Under the pieces are notes generated by a model, which worked only from the letters and a program-made list of their open reading frames with translations, was not told where the DNA came from and did not search any database. Below, one piece after another: positions 16,995 through 25,127 of a stretch of 64,000 nt of DNA. Numbering within the stretch: position 1 is the first letter of the stretch; each line of letters begins with the position of its first letter. The DNA comes from Mesorhizobium jarvisii (lineage in GTDB: Bacteria; Pseudomonadota; Alphaproteobacteria; Rhizobiales; Rhizobiaceae), in NCBI RefSeq assembly GCF_003601985.1, contig NZ_QZXA01000002.1, positions 620,001-684,000 on the forward strand, read 5' to 3'. The translations under genes and the position numbers were made by a program.

Positions 16995-19900
16995 ATGGCG
17001 ATCTATCATCTTCACGTCAAGGTCATTGGCCGCAAGGCAGGATCGAGCGCGGTGGCGTCAGCGGCCTACCGCTCCGCTTCGCGGCTGCGTGACGAGCGCA
17101 TCGAACGTACTCATGACTTCTCCGCCAAGCGCGGTGTTGTTCATTCCGAGGTCTTGTTGCCGGAGAGCGCGCCGGAAGTCTGGAGTGACCGCGAACGGCT
17201 TTGGAACGATGTCGAGGCGTTCGAGATCAGGAAGGACGCCCAGCTTGCCCGCGAGGTGGAATTTGCCCTTCCACGCGAACTGAGCCAGACGCAAGGCATC
17301 GAGCTGGCGCGCAACTTCGTCGAGGCGGAGTTCGTCAGCCGAGGCATGGTCGCTGATCTCAATGTGCACTGGGACAGGGCGGAGGATGGCAGTCCAAAAC
17401 CGCATGCCCATGTCATGCTCACCATGCGGTCCGTGGACGAGAACGGTTTTGGCGCAAAGGTGCGCGACTGGAACCAGACTGAACTGGTCGAGCGCTGGCG
17501 CGAGCGATGGGCGGAGCTTGCCAATGAGCGTCTTGCTGAACTCGATATCGACGCCCGCATCGATCATCGCAGTCTGGAGGCACAGGGCATTGCCTTGGAG
17601 CCACAGACCCAGATCGGTGCCCCGGCACAACGCATTGAGAACGGCGGCCTCGACGCTGCCGGCGTTGAAGCAGATCGCGCCGAACTGCACCGCGAGATCG
17701 CGCGCAACAATGGCGCGCGGATCATCGACGATCCTACCCTAGCACTAGACGCAATCACGCATCAGCAATCGACCTTTACGCGCCGCGACATCGCGAAGTT
17801 TGCGCATCGGCACAGCGATGGAATTGACCAGTTCAACGATGTCATGGGAGCCATCAGCAACGCGCCCAATCTGGTCGAACTCGGCAAGGACGGGCGCGGC
17901 GAAGATCGCTTCACCACGCGGCAGATGATCGAGACGGAACAGCGCCTGCATCGTGCGGCGGACCGCATGGCTGGAGAGGAGCAGCATGCGGTGAGTCAGA
18001 CACATCGCGAGGCAGCTCTGGCACATGCCAAGCATCGCGGCCTTGCTCTATCAGACGAGCAGACCGGTGCACTAAATCACATCGCGGATGCCCGCGGTCT
18101 TGGTGTCATCGTCGGTTTTGCTGGAACGGGAAAGAGCGCCATGTTGGGTGTCGCGCGCCAGGCCTGGGCCGCCGCAGGCTACGAGGTTCGAGGCGCGGCA
18201 CTCTCCGGCATTGCGGCCGAGAATCTCGAAAGCGGTTCCGGCATCTCGTCGCGCACCATCGCGAGCATGGAACATAACTGGGGACTGGGCCGCGACCTGC
18301 TCACAGCGCGTGATGTCCTGGTGATAGACGAAGCTGGCATGGTCGGCACGCGCCAGTTGGAGCGCGTGCTTTCCCATGCCGCCAACGTTGGCGCAAAAGT
18401 CGTGCTTGTTGGCGACCCACAGCAGTTGCAGGCGATCGAAGCTGGCGCCGCGTTTCGTTCGATCCACGAGCGCCACGGCGGCGTCGAAATCGGCCAGGTG
18501 CGCCGTCAGCGCGAGGACTGGCAGCGTGACGCCACCCGCGATCTGGCAACCGGCAGGATCGGTCGTGCGATCGGCGCCTATGACGCGAAAGGGATGGTTC
18601 ACCAGGCTGCGTCGCGCGATGAGGCGCGCAGCGATCTTGTCGAGCGCTGGGATCGCGACCGGCAGGCAGAGCCGCAGGCGAGCCGGATCATTCTTACCCA
18701 CACAAACGACGAAGTGCGTGCGCTGAACAAGGCGGCGCGCGAGCGCATGCGCGCCGCCGGAGATCTCGGCGACGAACTTCGCGTGGATGTGGAACGCGGT
18801 GCAAGGACCTTCGCAAGCGGCGACCGGGTCATGTTCCTCCGCAACGAGCGGGGGCTTGGCGTCAAGAATGGCACGCTCGGTGTGATCGAAGAGGTCAGCA
18901 TTCAGAGGATCACAGTGCAAACCGACGACGGCAGGTCTGTGCGCTTTGACCTGAAAGACTATGCCCATATCGACCACGGCTATGCCGCGACCATTCATAA
19001 GGCCCAGGGCATGACAGTTGACCGCACGCATGTGCTAGCGACGCCAGGCATGGATGCGCATGGCACCTACGTTGCCTTGTCGCGTCATCGAGACGGGATG
19101 GACCTGCATTATAGCGGCGATGACTTCGCGACCCGCGAGCGGCTTGTCCACACACTGTCACGCGACCGCGCCAAGGACATGGCGTCGGATTACGACCAGA
19201 TCGACCCTGAGAAGAGCTATGCCGAGCGGCGCGGGATCAGCTTCCGACAGCGTCTAGTCGAGATCGTGCGGCGGGTCGTTCCGGAGAAGCTGCGCGACAG
19301 GATCGGCGAGATGCTGGACGGATTGCGCTCGCCCACAGACGCCGAATCCGGCCAGGACCGTGGGCGCAGCCCGGAAAGAGGAGACGGTGGAGCGCAAAAC
19401 GGAGACGTTGGCCCCGCGCCTGGAAGACAAGCTTCCGCCAGGGGAGCGCAGCGCGAAACGGATTTGCCGGTGGACTCGGAAGCGGCGTTGCGCACCGCTC
19501 GCACAAAAGCGCTTGTGCGCCACGCGCGCGCGCTCGACGCGGTTATCGGCAGTGGAAATGCGGACGGGCAGGGGACTCCCGAGCAGATGCGCGAATTGAG
19601 AGGTGCACGCACCGCCTTCGAGAGAATTCGGCCGCATGGCTGGCGCGATGCGGAAGCGGCCTACGTCAAGAATCCGGAGATGGTTCGCGAAGCGGGGGCA
19701 GGCCGCGTCAACCGCATCGTGCTCGCTCTCCAGCTTGAAACCGAAATCCGCACTGGACTGGAAGCCGATCCGATCCGCCGCGCCGACCGTTTCGTGGAAC
19801 GCTGGCAGAAGCTCCACCGGACAAGTCTGGACCAATACCAGGCCGGCGACATGTCCGGCTACAATTCAACGCGCTCGGCCATGTCCGAGATGGCCAAGAG

Positions 19901-20042
19901 CCTCGAACGCGATCCGCAGCTTGAATCCCTGCTTGCCAATTATAAAAAGGTGCTTGGCATCCAGGTCGAATCTGGCCGGCGCCTGGGTGTGGAACTCGCG
20001 TTCAACCACGGTATTGGCAGCGGCCGTGGCATAGGAATCTAA
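16995..20042 (+). CDS. traA: Ti-type relaxase/helicase TraA
   Basis: A 1015-residue MobQ-family relaxase fused to a superfamily 1 helicase. The N-terminus MAIYHLHVKVIGRKAGSS and AAYRSASRL is the MobA/MobL relaxase start; the metal-binding HxH is PHAHVMLTMR (about 134-143). The helicase has Walker A GFAGTGKSAM (about 374-383), Walker B VLVIDEAGMVG, and a late motif YAATIHKAQGMTVD. It should nick oriT, pilot the single strand and unwind it. Family members run from about 1100 to 1500 residues, so this one is slightly short at the C-terminus but shows all core motifs. It is divergent from traCD, with oriT between. Confidence 0.9.
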   Translation: MAIYHLHVKVIGRKAGSSAVASAAYRSASRLRDERIERTHDFSAKRGVVHSEVLLPESAPEVWSDRERLWNDVEAFEIRKDAQLAREVEFALPRELSQTQGIELARNFVEAEFVSRGMVADLNVHWDRAEDGSPKPHAHVMLTMRSVDENGFGAKVRDWNQTELVERWRERWAELANERLAELDIDARIDHRSLEAQGIALEPQTQIGAPAQRIENGGLDAAGVEADRAELHREIARNNGARIIDDPTLALDAITHQQSTFTRRDIAKFAHRHSDGIDQFNDVMGAISNAPNLVELGKDGRGEDRFTTRQMIETEQRLHRAADRMAGEEQHAVSQTHREAALAHAKHRGLALSDEQTGALNHIADARGLGVIVGFAGTGKSAMLGVARQAWAAAGYEVRGAALSGIAAENLESGSGISSRTIASMEHNWGLGRDLLTARDVLVIDEAGMVGTRQLERVLSHAANVGAKVVLVGDPQQLQAIEAGAAFRSIHERHGGVEIGQVRRQREDWQRDATRDLATGRIGRAIGAYDAKGMVHQAASRDEARSDLVERWDRDRQAEPQASRIILTHTNDEVRALNKAARERMRAAGDLGDELRVDVERGARTFASGDRVMFLRNERGLGVKNGTLGVIEEVSIQRITVQTDDGRSVRFDLKDYAHIDHGYAATIHKAQGMTVDRTHVLATPGMDAHGTYVALSRHRDGMDLHYSGDDFATRERLVHTLSRDRAKDMASDYDQIDPEKSYAERRGISFRQRLVEIVRRVVPEKLRDRIGEMLDGLRSPTDAESGQDRGRSPERGDGGAQNGDVGPAPGRQASARGAQRETDLPVDSEAALRTARTKALVRHARALDAVIGSGNADGQGTPEQMRELRGARTAFERIRPHGWRDAEAAYVKNPEMVREAGAGRVNRIVLALQLETEIRTGLEADPIRRADRFVERWQKLHRTSLDQYQAGDMSGYNSTRSAMSEMAKSLERDPQLESLLANYKKVLGIQVESGRRLGVELAFNHGIGSGRGIGI

Positions 20043-20170
20043 ATCCTCCGATTTGCCGCCGTTCCCACGCCCCAAATCGATGAGGTGACAAAGCGGATTG
20101 CGTTCGAGCCTTGGGTTGTCCCGTCTTGATCCAGCAGGTGCCAAATGCTCTCAGCGAAGGCAAAGCAACC

Positions 20171-20386
20171 ATGCCTGAACCGGATCGTATCATTCGCCTT
20201 AGGACCGTCCTCACGCGGACCGGCTTGTCCCGCTCAACGATGTACCGCAAAATCGCCGAAGGGACGTTCCCGGCTCAGCTAAAAATCAGCGTCAACGGTG
20301 CGGGGTGGCGGGAATCAGACATCAATCGGTGGGTCGCTGATCCTCACTCCTGGCACGCCAGAGAGGCACGAAAAGACTGCGACTAA
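20171..20386 (+). CDS. AlpA family transcriptional regulator
   Basis: A 71-residue protein from MPEPDRIIRLRTVL. The pattern RIIRLRTVLTRTGLSRSTMY, then KIAEGTFPAQLKI and GWRESDINRWV, is the AlpA winged-helix excisionase-like fold. AlpA proteins control integrase and excision genes of P4-like and integrative elements. It lies 128 bp after traA. The stop TAA shares its last base with the ATG of a small frame at 20386. An ATG at 20111 would add 20 residues with no family similarity, so it was not used. Confidence 0.85.
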   Translation: MPEPDRIIRLRTVLTRTGLSRSTMYRKIAEGTFPAQLKISVNGAGWRESDINRWVADPHSWHAREARKDCD

Positions 20387-20601
20387 TGGCGGTCGAATGG
20401 CCTGTTGCTGCCACCGATCCGCACTCCTCTGATGGCAAGTTCAATGACTGGAAAGGGGCCGAAAGGGACCGGCGGCTTTCTTATGCAGGCCGGGCGATAG
20501 CTGCCGTTCTAATTCAAAGTCGTTTTGGCAACAGCCGCATTTATCCTCGGAGACAAGAGCATCGATTTCGATGTCTCATCCTGGCTCCGCTTTTGATCTA
20601 G
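20386..20601 (+). CDS. small hypothetical protein, doubtful
   Basis: A 71-residue frame whose ATG overlaps the stop of the AlpA gene by one base (TAATG), an arrangement that often means translational coupling. The residues after about 40 are basic, with no recognisable family. It may be a real accessory protein of the AlpA gene or a decayed gene end. Confidence 0.3.
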   Translation: MAVEWPVAATDPHSSDGKFNDWKGAERDRRLSYAGRAIAAVLIQSRFGNSRIYPRRQEHRFRCLILAPLLI

Positions 20602-20769
20602 CTGCGTCTCAAAAGAATCTGCATCCAACGATCATTCGACAGACCCTCTGGCGTTTACTCAGTTTCAGAAAGGAATGGTCAAAAGTAATATCCACAAGAG
20701 ACCCGCAAGATGCTACAAAACTGAGGTCAACACTTTCGATGTTGCGAATTCGATTCGAGGATTCAGCAG
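20602..20769. other. promoter-containing gap before the metallopeptidase operon
   Basis: About 170 bp with a local AT-rich stretch (20670-20750) and no gene. It should hold the promoter of the three-gene operon that starts at 20770. I cannot assign a -35/-10 pair with confidence. Confidence 0.35.
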
Positions 20770-22506
20770 ATGACCGAAATTCAACCGGTTAGAAAGCTCA
20801 CGATCATTGCCAAGGATCCCGGGCTTCGAATTGGGAACGACGGGCCCATGGTCTTCGCGCAAGTTGACGTGCCCGCCGAAATACTTGCGCCCGGGCCGAC
20901 CGGATACCGGATAAAGGTTGTCGATTATAATGCCACCGAGCGGCGCGCCTATGCCGCGAGGCAGAGTTACCAGAGTGGCGACATTTTGCTCGATCCCTTC
21001 GCCCCAATCGAGGGCGAAGCATTGACAGACCGCGATTACCAGGTGCGGGTCATCGGCAATCCGAATTTCCATGCCCAGAATTGCTACGCGATCGCAATGC
21101 GCACGCTGGGGCTTTTCGAGCGGGCGCTGGGCCGGCGAGTGAGCTGGTCGTCGGGTGGGCACCAGCTGCACATCGTGCCCCACGCTTTCGCGCTGGCCAA
21201 TGCATTCTACTCCGAGCCTGATCGGGCCTTGATGTTCGGATATTTCTTCGACGAGGAGGGCAAGCCGATCTTTACCTCACTTAGTCATGACGTCGTGGCG
21301 CATGAGACGACCCATGCGGTCCTCGATGGCCTGCGCTCGCGCTATACCGAGGCATCTGGACCAGATCAGGCCGCTTTCCATGAAGGTTTCGCAGACATTG
21401 TGGCGATCCTCTCCATCTTCTCGTTGCCCGAGGTGGTCGCTGCCGGACTTGGCATCACCGACAAGCTGCCCGGCGTCGGGGAGCCGCTGGCATTCATCAC
21501 CGAGGACAAGGTCACCCCCGCGGCAATACGAGATTCGATCTTGTTGGGTATCGGCGCTGAGATCGGCATGGCTACCGGCGCCGGACGAGGCGCTCTGCGA
21601 CAGTCGGTCAAGTTGGAGCCTCGGCCCGACATTCTCAACGACCCCGACATGGCCGAGGCGCATAGTCGCGGCGAAGTCGTGGTCGCCGCCATGGCCGGGG
21701 CCTTTGTGAAGATGTGGACGACACGCATTTCGCATCTCGGCACATTCGATGGTCTGGGGTACAATATGACGGCGGTGATTGAGGAAGGCGCAAAGGCGGC
21801 TGCCCAGCTCCTGCAGATGTCGATCCGGGCGATCGACTATTGCCCGCCAACTGATCTCGATTTCGGCCAGTTTCTGGCGGGCTTGCTCACCGCCGACCGT
21901 GAGCTCGTGCCGGACGACAGCCGCTTCGGTTACCGCGAGTTGGTCAGGCAGTCCTTCGGCGATTTCGGTATAGTGCCGCCCCCGGGGCAGACGGATGGCG
22001 ATGGGTGCTGGCCTCATTTCGCCGCCAGCGACGCACTTCGTTATTCACGTAGCAATGCCGAGGCGCTGACGCGCGACGTCGATGAGTGCTTCCGGTTCCT
22101 CTGGGAAAACCGGGATGCGCTCAACATTACTGAACGTGGCTATACCCAGGTCTTATCGCTGGATGCGTCGCTGAGGATCGATCCCGACGGGATACCGTTC
22201 CGCGAAACAATTTGCCAATATGTCCAGATGGGGCACTTTTTCGGGTCGGAACTCATGGCGATCTGTAAGATCGATCCACTTCCCGAGGGCTTCACGACGA
22301 GGACAAGTGCGGATCTGTTCGGTGGTGGCGTGGTCGTATTCGATCAATATGGCCGGGTTAAATATCATATCGGCAACGGTTTGATCGACGGAGAGCGTCA
22401 GAAGCGCCGCCTCGAATATCTGCGAGACAACGGCCAGCTTCGCGCGCAAGGCGGCGACGAGCGCAGCCGGTTCGCGAACCTTCATCTTGCTAGGATGGGA
22501 GGCTGA
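20770..22506 (+). CDS. M4-like (gluzincin) metallopeptidase, first gene of a three-gene operon
   Basis: A 578-residue protein without a signal peptide, so probably cytoplasmic, unlike secreted thermolysins. Residues 1-100 are beta-rich and unrecognised. The zinc site is VAHETTHAVLDGL (His178, Glu179, His182), with a third ligand probably Glu205 in HEGFADIVAIL: the HExxH plus distant Glu pattern of gluzincins. A long helical part follows, and the end has FDQYGRVKYHIGNGL. The MBL gene starts three bases after its stop, so the genes are co-transcribed. An intracellular protease beside an MBL nuclease-like enzyme and a lipase-like enzyme suggests an infection-response system. Function not demonstrated. 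Confidence 0.75.
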   Translation: MTEIQPVRKLTIIAKDPGLRIGNDGPMVFAQVDVPAEILAPGPTGYRIKVVDYNATERRAYAARQSYQSGDILLDPFAPIEGEALTDRDYQVRVIGNPNFHAQNCYAIAMRTLGLFERALGRRVSWSSGGHQLHIVPHAFALANAFYSEPDRALMFGYFFDEEGKPIFTSLSHDVVAHETTHAVLDGLRSRYTEASGPDQAAFHEGFADIVAILSIFSLPEVVAAGLGITDKLPGVGEPLAFITEDKVTPAAIRDSILLGIGAEIGMATGAGRGALRQSVKLEPRPDILNDPDMAEAHSRGEVVVAAMAGAFVKMWTTRISHLGTFDGLGYNMTAVIEEGAKAAAQLLQMSIRAIDYCPPTDLDFGQFLAGLLTADRELVPDDSRFGYRELVRQSFGDFGIVPPPGQTDGDGCWPHFAASDALRYSRSNAEALTRDVDECFRFLWENRDALNITERGYTQVLSLDASLRIDPDGIPFRETICQYVQMGHFFGSELMAICKIDPLPEGFTTRTSADLFGGGVVVFDQYGRVKYHIGNGLIDGERQKRRLEYLRDNGQLRAQGGDERSRFANLHLARMGG

Positions 22507-22509
22507 GCC

Positions 22510-23826
22510 GTGGCAAATCCCGTAACGGCGACCATCCGCGCCTATCAGATGGGCTTTGGCGACTGCTTCCTGCTGAGCTTCGGCTATGACGATGCCAGCG
22601 CCCGGCATATCCTGATCGACTTCGGCAGCACCGGCATGCCGGATGACACAAAGGTCAGTCTCGACGCTGTCGCTGCCGACATCGCGCTGCAATGCGGGGG
22701 AGCGCTGGACATCGTCGTAGCAACGCACCGGCACAAGGATCATATCAGCGGCTTCGCGACCGGCGCGGATGGCAAAGGATCGGGAGACGTCATCCGCGGC
22801 CTCAAGCCCAAGCGGGTGATCCAGCCTTGGACCGAGGCGCCGGACGCGCCAAAAGGCTGGAAGGGCCCTGATGGAACCAAGCGGGCAAATGCATTCGCGG
22901 CATATCAATCGTCGCTAGAGAATATGCACGCGGTTGCGCAGGCGGTAGTCGACAGGCTGGATCGCAAAGACGGTTTCGATCCGCGCTGGCGCTTAGCGGA
23001 CAGGCTCCGCTTCGTCGGCGAGGATAATATCAAGAATCTCTCGGCCGTGAAAAACCTGATGACAATGGCCGGCGCGGCGAAGAACAATATCTTTGTCTAT
23101 CATGGTTGCGTTCTCGATCTCTCCGCCATCCTCCCCAATGTGACTGTGCATGTGCTTGGGCCTCCGACACTGCAGCAGTCGGCCTCGATTAAGACCTATG
23201 CGAAAAGCTCGGACGACTATTGGTTGAAGGCGCGGCTGCTAGCAGCGCTCGCGGCGACCGATAACGTCTCAGCGAACAAGACAAGCATGCTTTTTCCTGA
23301 TCTCAAGAGCACCGACACGTTTCGGAAAACGAAGCTCCCGACCGAAATGCGATGGGTGGCGGAACGGGTCGATATTGCCGAGCAGGACCAAATGCTGGGG
23401 ATCGTCACCGCGCTCGACAATGTCATGAACAATACCAGCGTCATCCTCCTGTTCGAGGCGGGCACCAAGAAACTGCTTTTCCCGGGCGACGCCCAGCTCG
23501 AAAACTGGAGCTACGCGCTCCAGTCCGACATGGCCGACCTGCTGAACGATGTCGATCTATACAAGGTCGGGCACCATGGCAGTCTCAACGCGACCCCGAA
23601 ATCCATGTGGAAACGCTTCAAGAAGCGCGGCAAGACCAGCACGCCCGAACGGTTGAAGACGGTCATGTCGACCATGGCGGGCAAGCATGGCGGCAAGAAC
23701 GGTGCCCCGACGGAGGTTCCCAGAATTCCGCTGGTCAACGAACTCAAGGCGGACAGCACATTGTTCAACACCCAGGACCTGAAGCCGACCCAGCTCTGCC
23801 AGACCATAACCATCAACCTGCAATAG
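22510..23826 (+). CDS. ComEC-like metallo-beta-lactamase-fold hydrolase, second gene of the operon
   Basis: A 438-residue cytoplasmic protein with a GTG start. It opens with a strand followed by MGFGDCFLLSF and HILIDFGS, typical of the ComEC/Rec2-like MBL group. The metal motif is THRHKDH (His73, His75, Asp77, His78); later come LLFPGDAQLE and VGHHGS, supplying the second-metal ligands. The sequence between about residues 90 and 230 is an insertion that I do not recognise. MBL proteins of this group hydrolyse nucleic acids or nucleotides, and similar ones occur beside proteases in AVAST type 1 and other defence loci. It lies 3 bp after the metallopeptidase gene and 9 bp before the DUF2235 gene. 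Confidence 0.8.
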   Translation: MANPVTATIRAYQMGFGDCFLLSFGYDDASARHILIDFGSTGMPDDTKVSLDAVAADIALQCGGALDIVVATHRHKDHISGFATGADGKGSGDVIRGLKPKRVIQPWTEAPDAPKGWKGPDGTKRANAFAAYQSSLENMHAVAQAVVDRLDRKDGFDPRWRLADRLRFVGEDNIKNLSAVKNLMTMAGAAKNNIFVYHGCVLDLSAILPNVTVHVLGPPTLQQSASIKTYAKSSDDYWLKARLLAALAATDNVSANKTSMLFPDLKSTDTFRKTKLPTEMRWVAERVDIAEQDQMLGIVTALDNVMNNTSVILLFEAGTKKLLFPGDAQLENWSYALQSDMADLLNDVDLYKVGHHGSLNATPKSMWKRFKKRGKTSTPERLKTVMSTMAGKHGGKNGAPTEVPRIPLVNELKADSTLFNTQDLKPTQLCQTITINLQ

Positions 23827-23835
23827 GCGAAGTCT

Positions 23836-24921
23836 ATGCCTCGAAACATCGTCCTCTGCTGTGATGGAACGTCCAATCAGTTCTCCAAGGACCGCACGAG
23901 CGTGATCAAGCTTTTCCACGCACTTGTCAAAAAGGAAGGCGAGCAGCTCGTTTATTATCATCCCGGCATCGGCACCCGGGCGCCGAGCGGCCTCGGAACG
24001 AAAGTTGGGAGCAAGCTTGGCCGAATTGCTGGCCTTGCCTTTGGCTATTGCCTTCAGGACGATATTGTCGATGCCTACCGCTTCCTGATGAACAATTACG
24101 AGGAAGGGGATCGGGTCTATGTTTTCGGTTTCAGCCGCGGGGCTTACACCGCGCGTGTCATCAGCGCGATGTTGCATCTTTACGGACTTGCGATGCGCGG
24201 CAACGATCCGCTCGTTCCCTATGCCGTCGAAATGCTCTGGGCTCTGGCCATCGCGAAGGAAGGCGCGCCTTATGAGGCATGCGCTGGGCTTGCGCGGGAC
24301 TTTAAGAAGACCATCTCGAGCCGCGAGTGCAAGACGCACTTTCTGGGCGTTTGGGATACCGTCAACTCCGTAGGCTGGATCGGGAGTCCGCTGACGATCC
24401 CCTTCGGCCGCTATAATCCGGATGTCGAAATCGTCCGGCATGCTAAGGCGTTGGACGAGCGGCGCGGCTTCTTTCGTGTCAATTGGTTCAAAGAGGACAC
24501 GACCCGCGATATCCAGGAGGTCTGGTTTCCTGGCACGCATTGCGATGTGGGTGGCGGCTGGCCGGAGCCGGAAAGCGGCATATCCAAATATCCACTCGCC
24601 TGGATGGCGAAGGAAGCTGTCAAGGCGGGTCTACTTGTGGACCAGCACCGAATGGATGAGGTCCTCGGGCTTTCGCCGGCACCCTATGCGGCGGCAGCCC
24701 CAACTGCGCCGCTTCACCTATGGATGGGCTTTTCCTGGGCTCTCACCGAAATCGTGCCCAAGAAGCATTGGAATTTCGAGAAGCAGAGCTGGGAGTGGCG
24801 AGCCAACCTTTTTCGGCGCCGCTCGCTTCCCCCGGCACCTGTCGTACATGATGTGGCATGGGACATTCCCGGCTATGTAGTGCCGAAAGGCGCCGTGAAA
24901 CTGTCAGTGGTACATATGTGA
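23836..24921 (+). CDS. DUF2235 (Tle1-like) serine hydrolase, third gene of the operon
   Basis: A 361-residue alpha/beta hydrolase. IVLCCDGTSNQF at the N-terminus and GFSRGAYTAR in the middle are the DUF2235 hallmarks. The likely triad is Ser100 (GFSRG), Asp174 (VWDTVNS) and His235 (PGTHCDVGGGW). DUF2235 proteins include the type VI phospholipase effectors of the Tle1 group and many uncharacterised island proteins. No signal peptide or VgrG/PAAR gene is nearby, so secretion by a type VI system is not supported. As the last gene of an operon with a protease and an MBL enzyme, it is a plausible membrane-damaging or lipid-cleaving effector. That role is inferred. Confidence 0.8.
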   Translation: MPRNIVLCCDGTSNQFSKDRTSVIKLFHALVKKEGEQLVYYHPGIGTRAPSGLGTKVGSKLGRIAGLAFGYCLQDDIVDAYRFLMNNYEEGDRVYVFGFSRGAYTARVISAMLHLYGLAMRGNDPLVPYAVEMLWALAIAKEGAPYEACAGLARDFKKTISSRECKTHFLGVWDTVNSVGWIGSPLTIPFGRYNPDVEIVRHAKALDERRGFFRVNWFKEDTTRDIQEVWFPGTHCDVGGGWPEPESGISKYPLAWMAKEAVKAGLLVDQHRMDEVLGLSPAPYAAAAPTAPLHLWMGFSWALTEIVPKKHWNFEKQSWEWRANLFRRRSLPPAPVVHDVAWDIPGYVVPKGAVKLSVVHM

Positions 24922-25127
24922 AAGAATTGCGGCGTCGTCGGAGATCGACACTTACGGATGGCTTTAATGCCTCGCCCTGCGGGTCGGAAATTCTGGGGCC
25001 GGCAGCGGACATAGGTCTGAAACCTGAGATGACACGCACCGTCGTTTCTTCCGTTGATTATTAGCGGGAGCGGGTGTTCTCTTTAATGGAATCACGTTGC
25101 CAGCTATACTTTTCGTCAGTAGCCACC

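Noticed and set aside
20770..24921. Type VI secretion effector locus for the DUF2235 gene
   Set aside because: No VgrG, PAAR, Hcp or immunity-like gene is present, and no signal is visible on the proteins.
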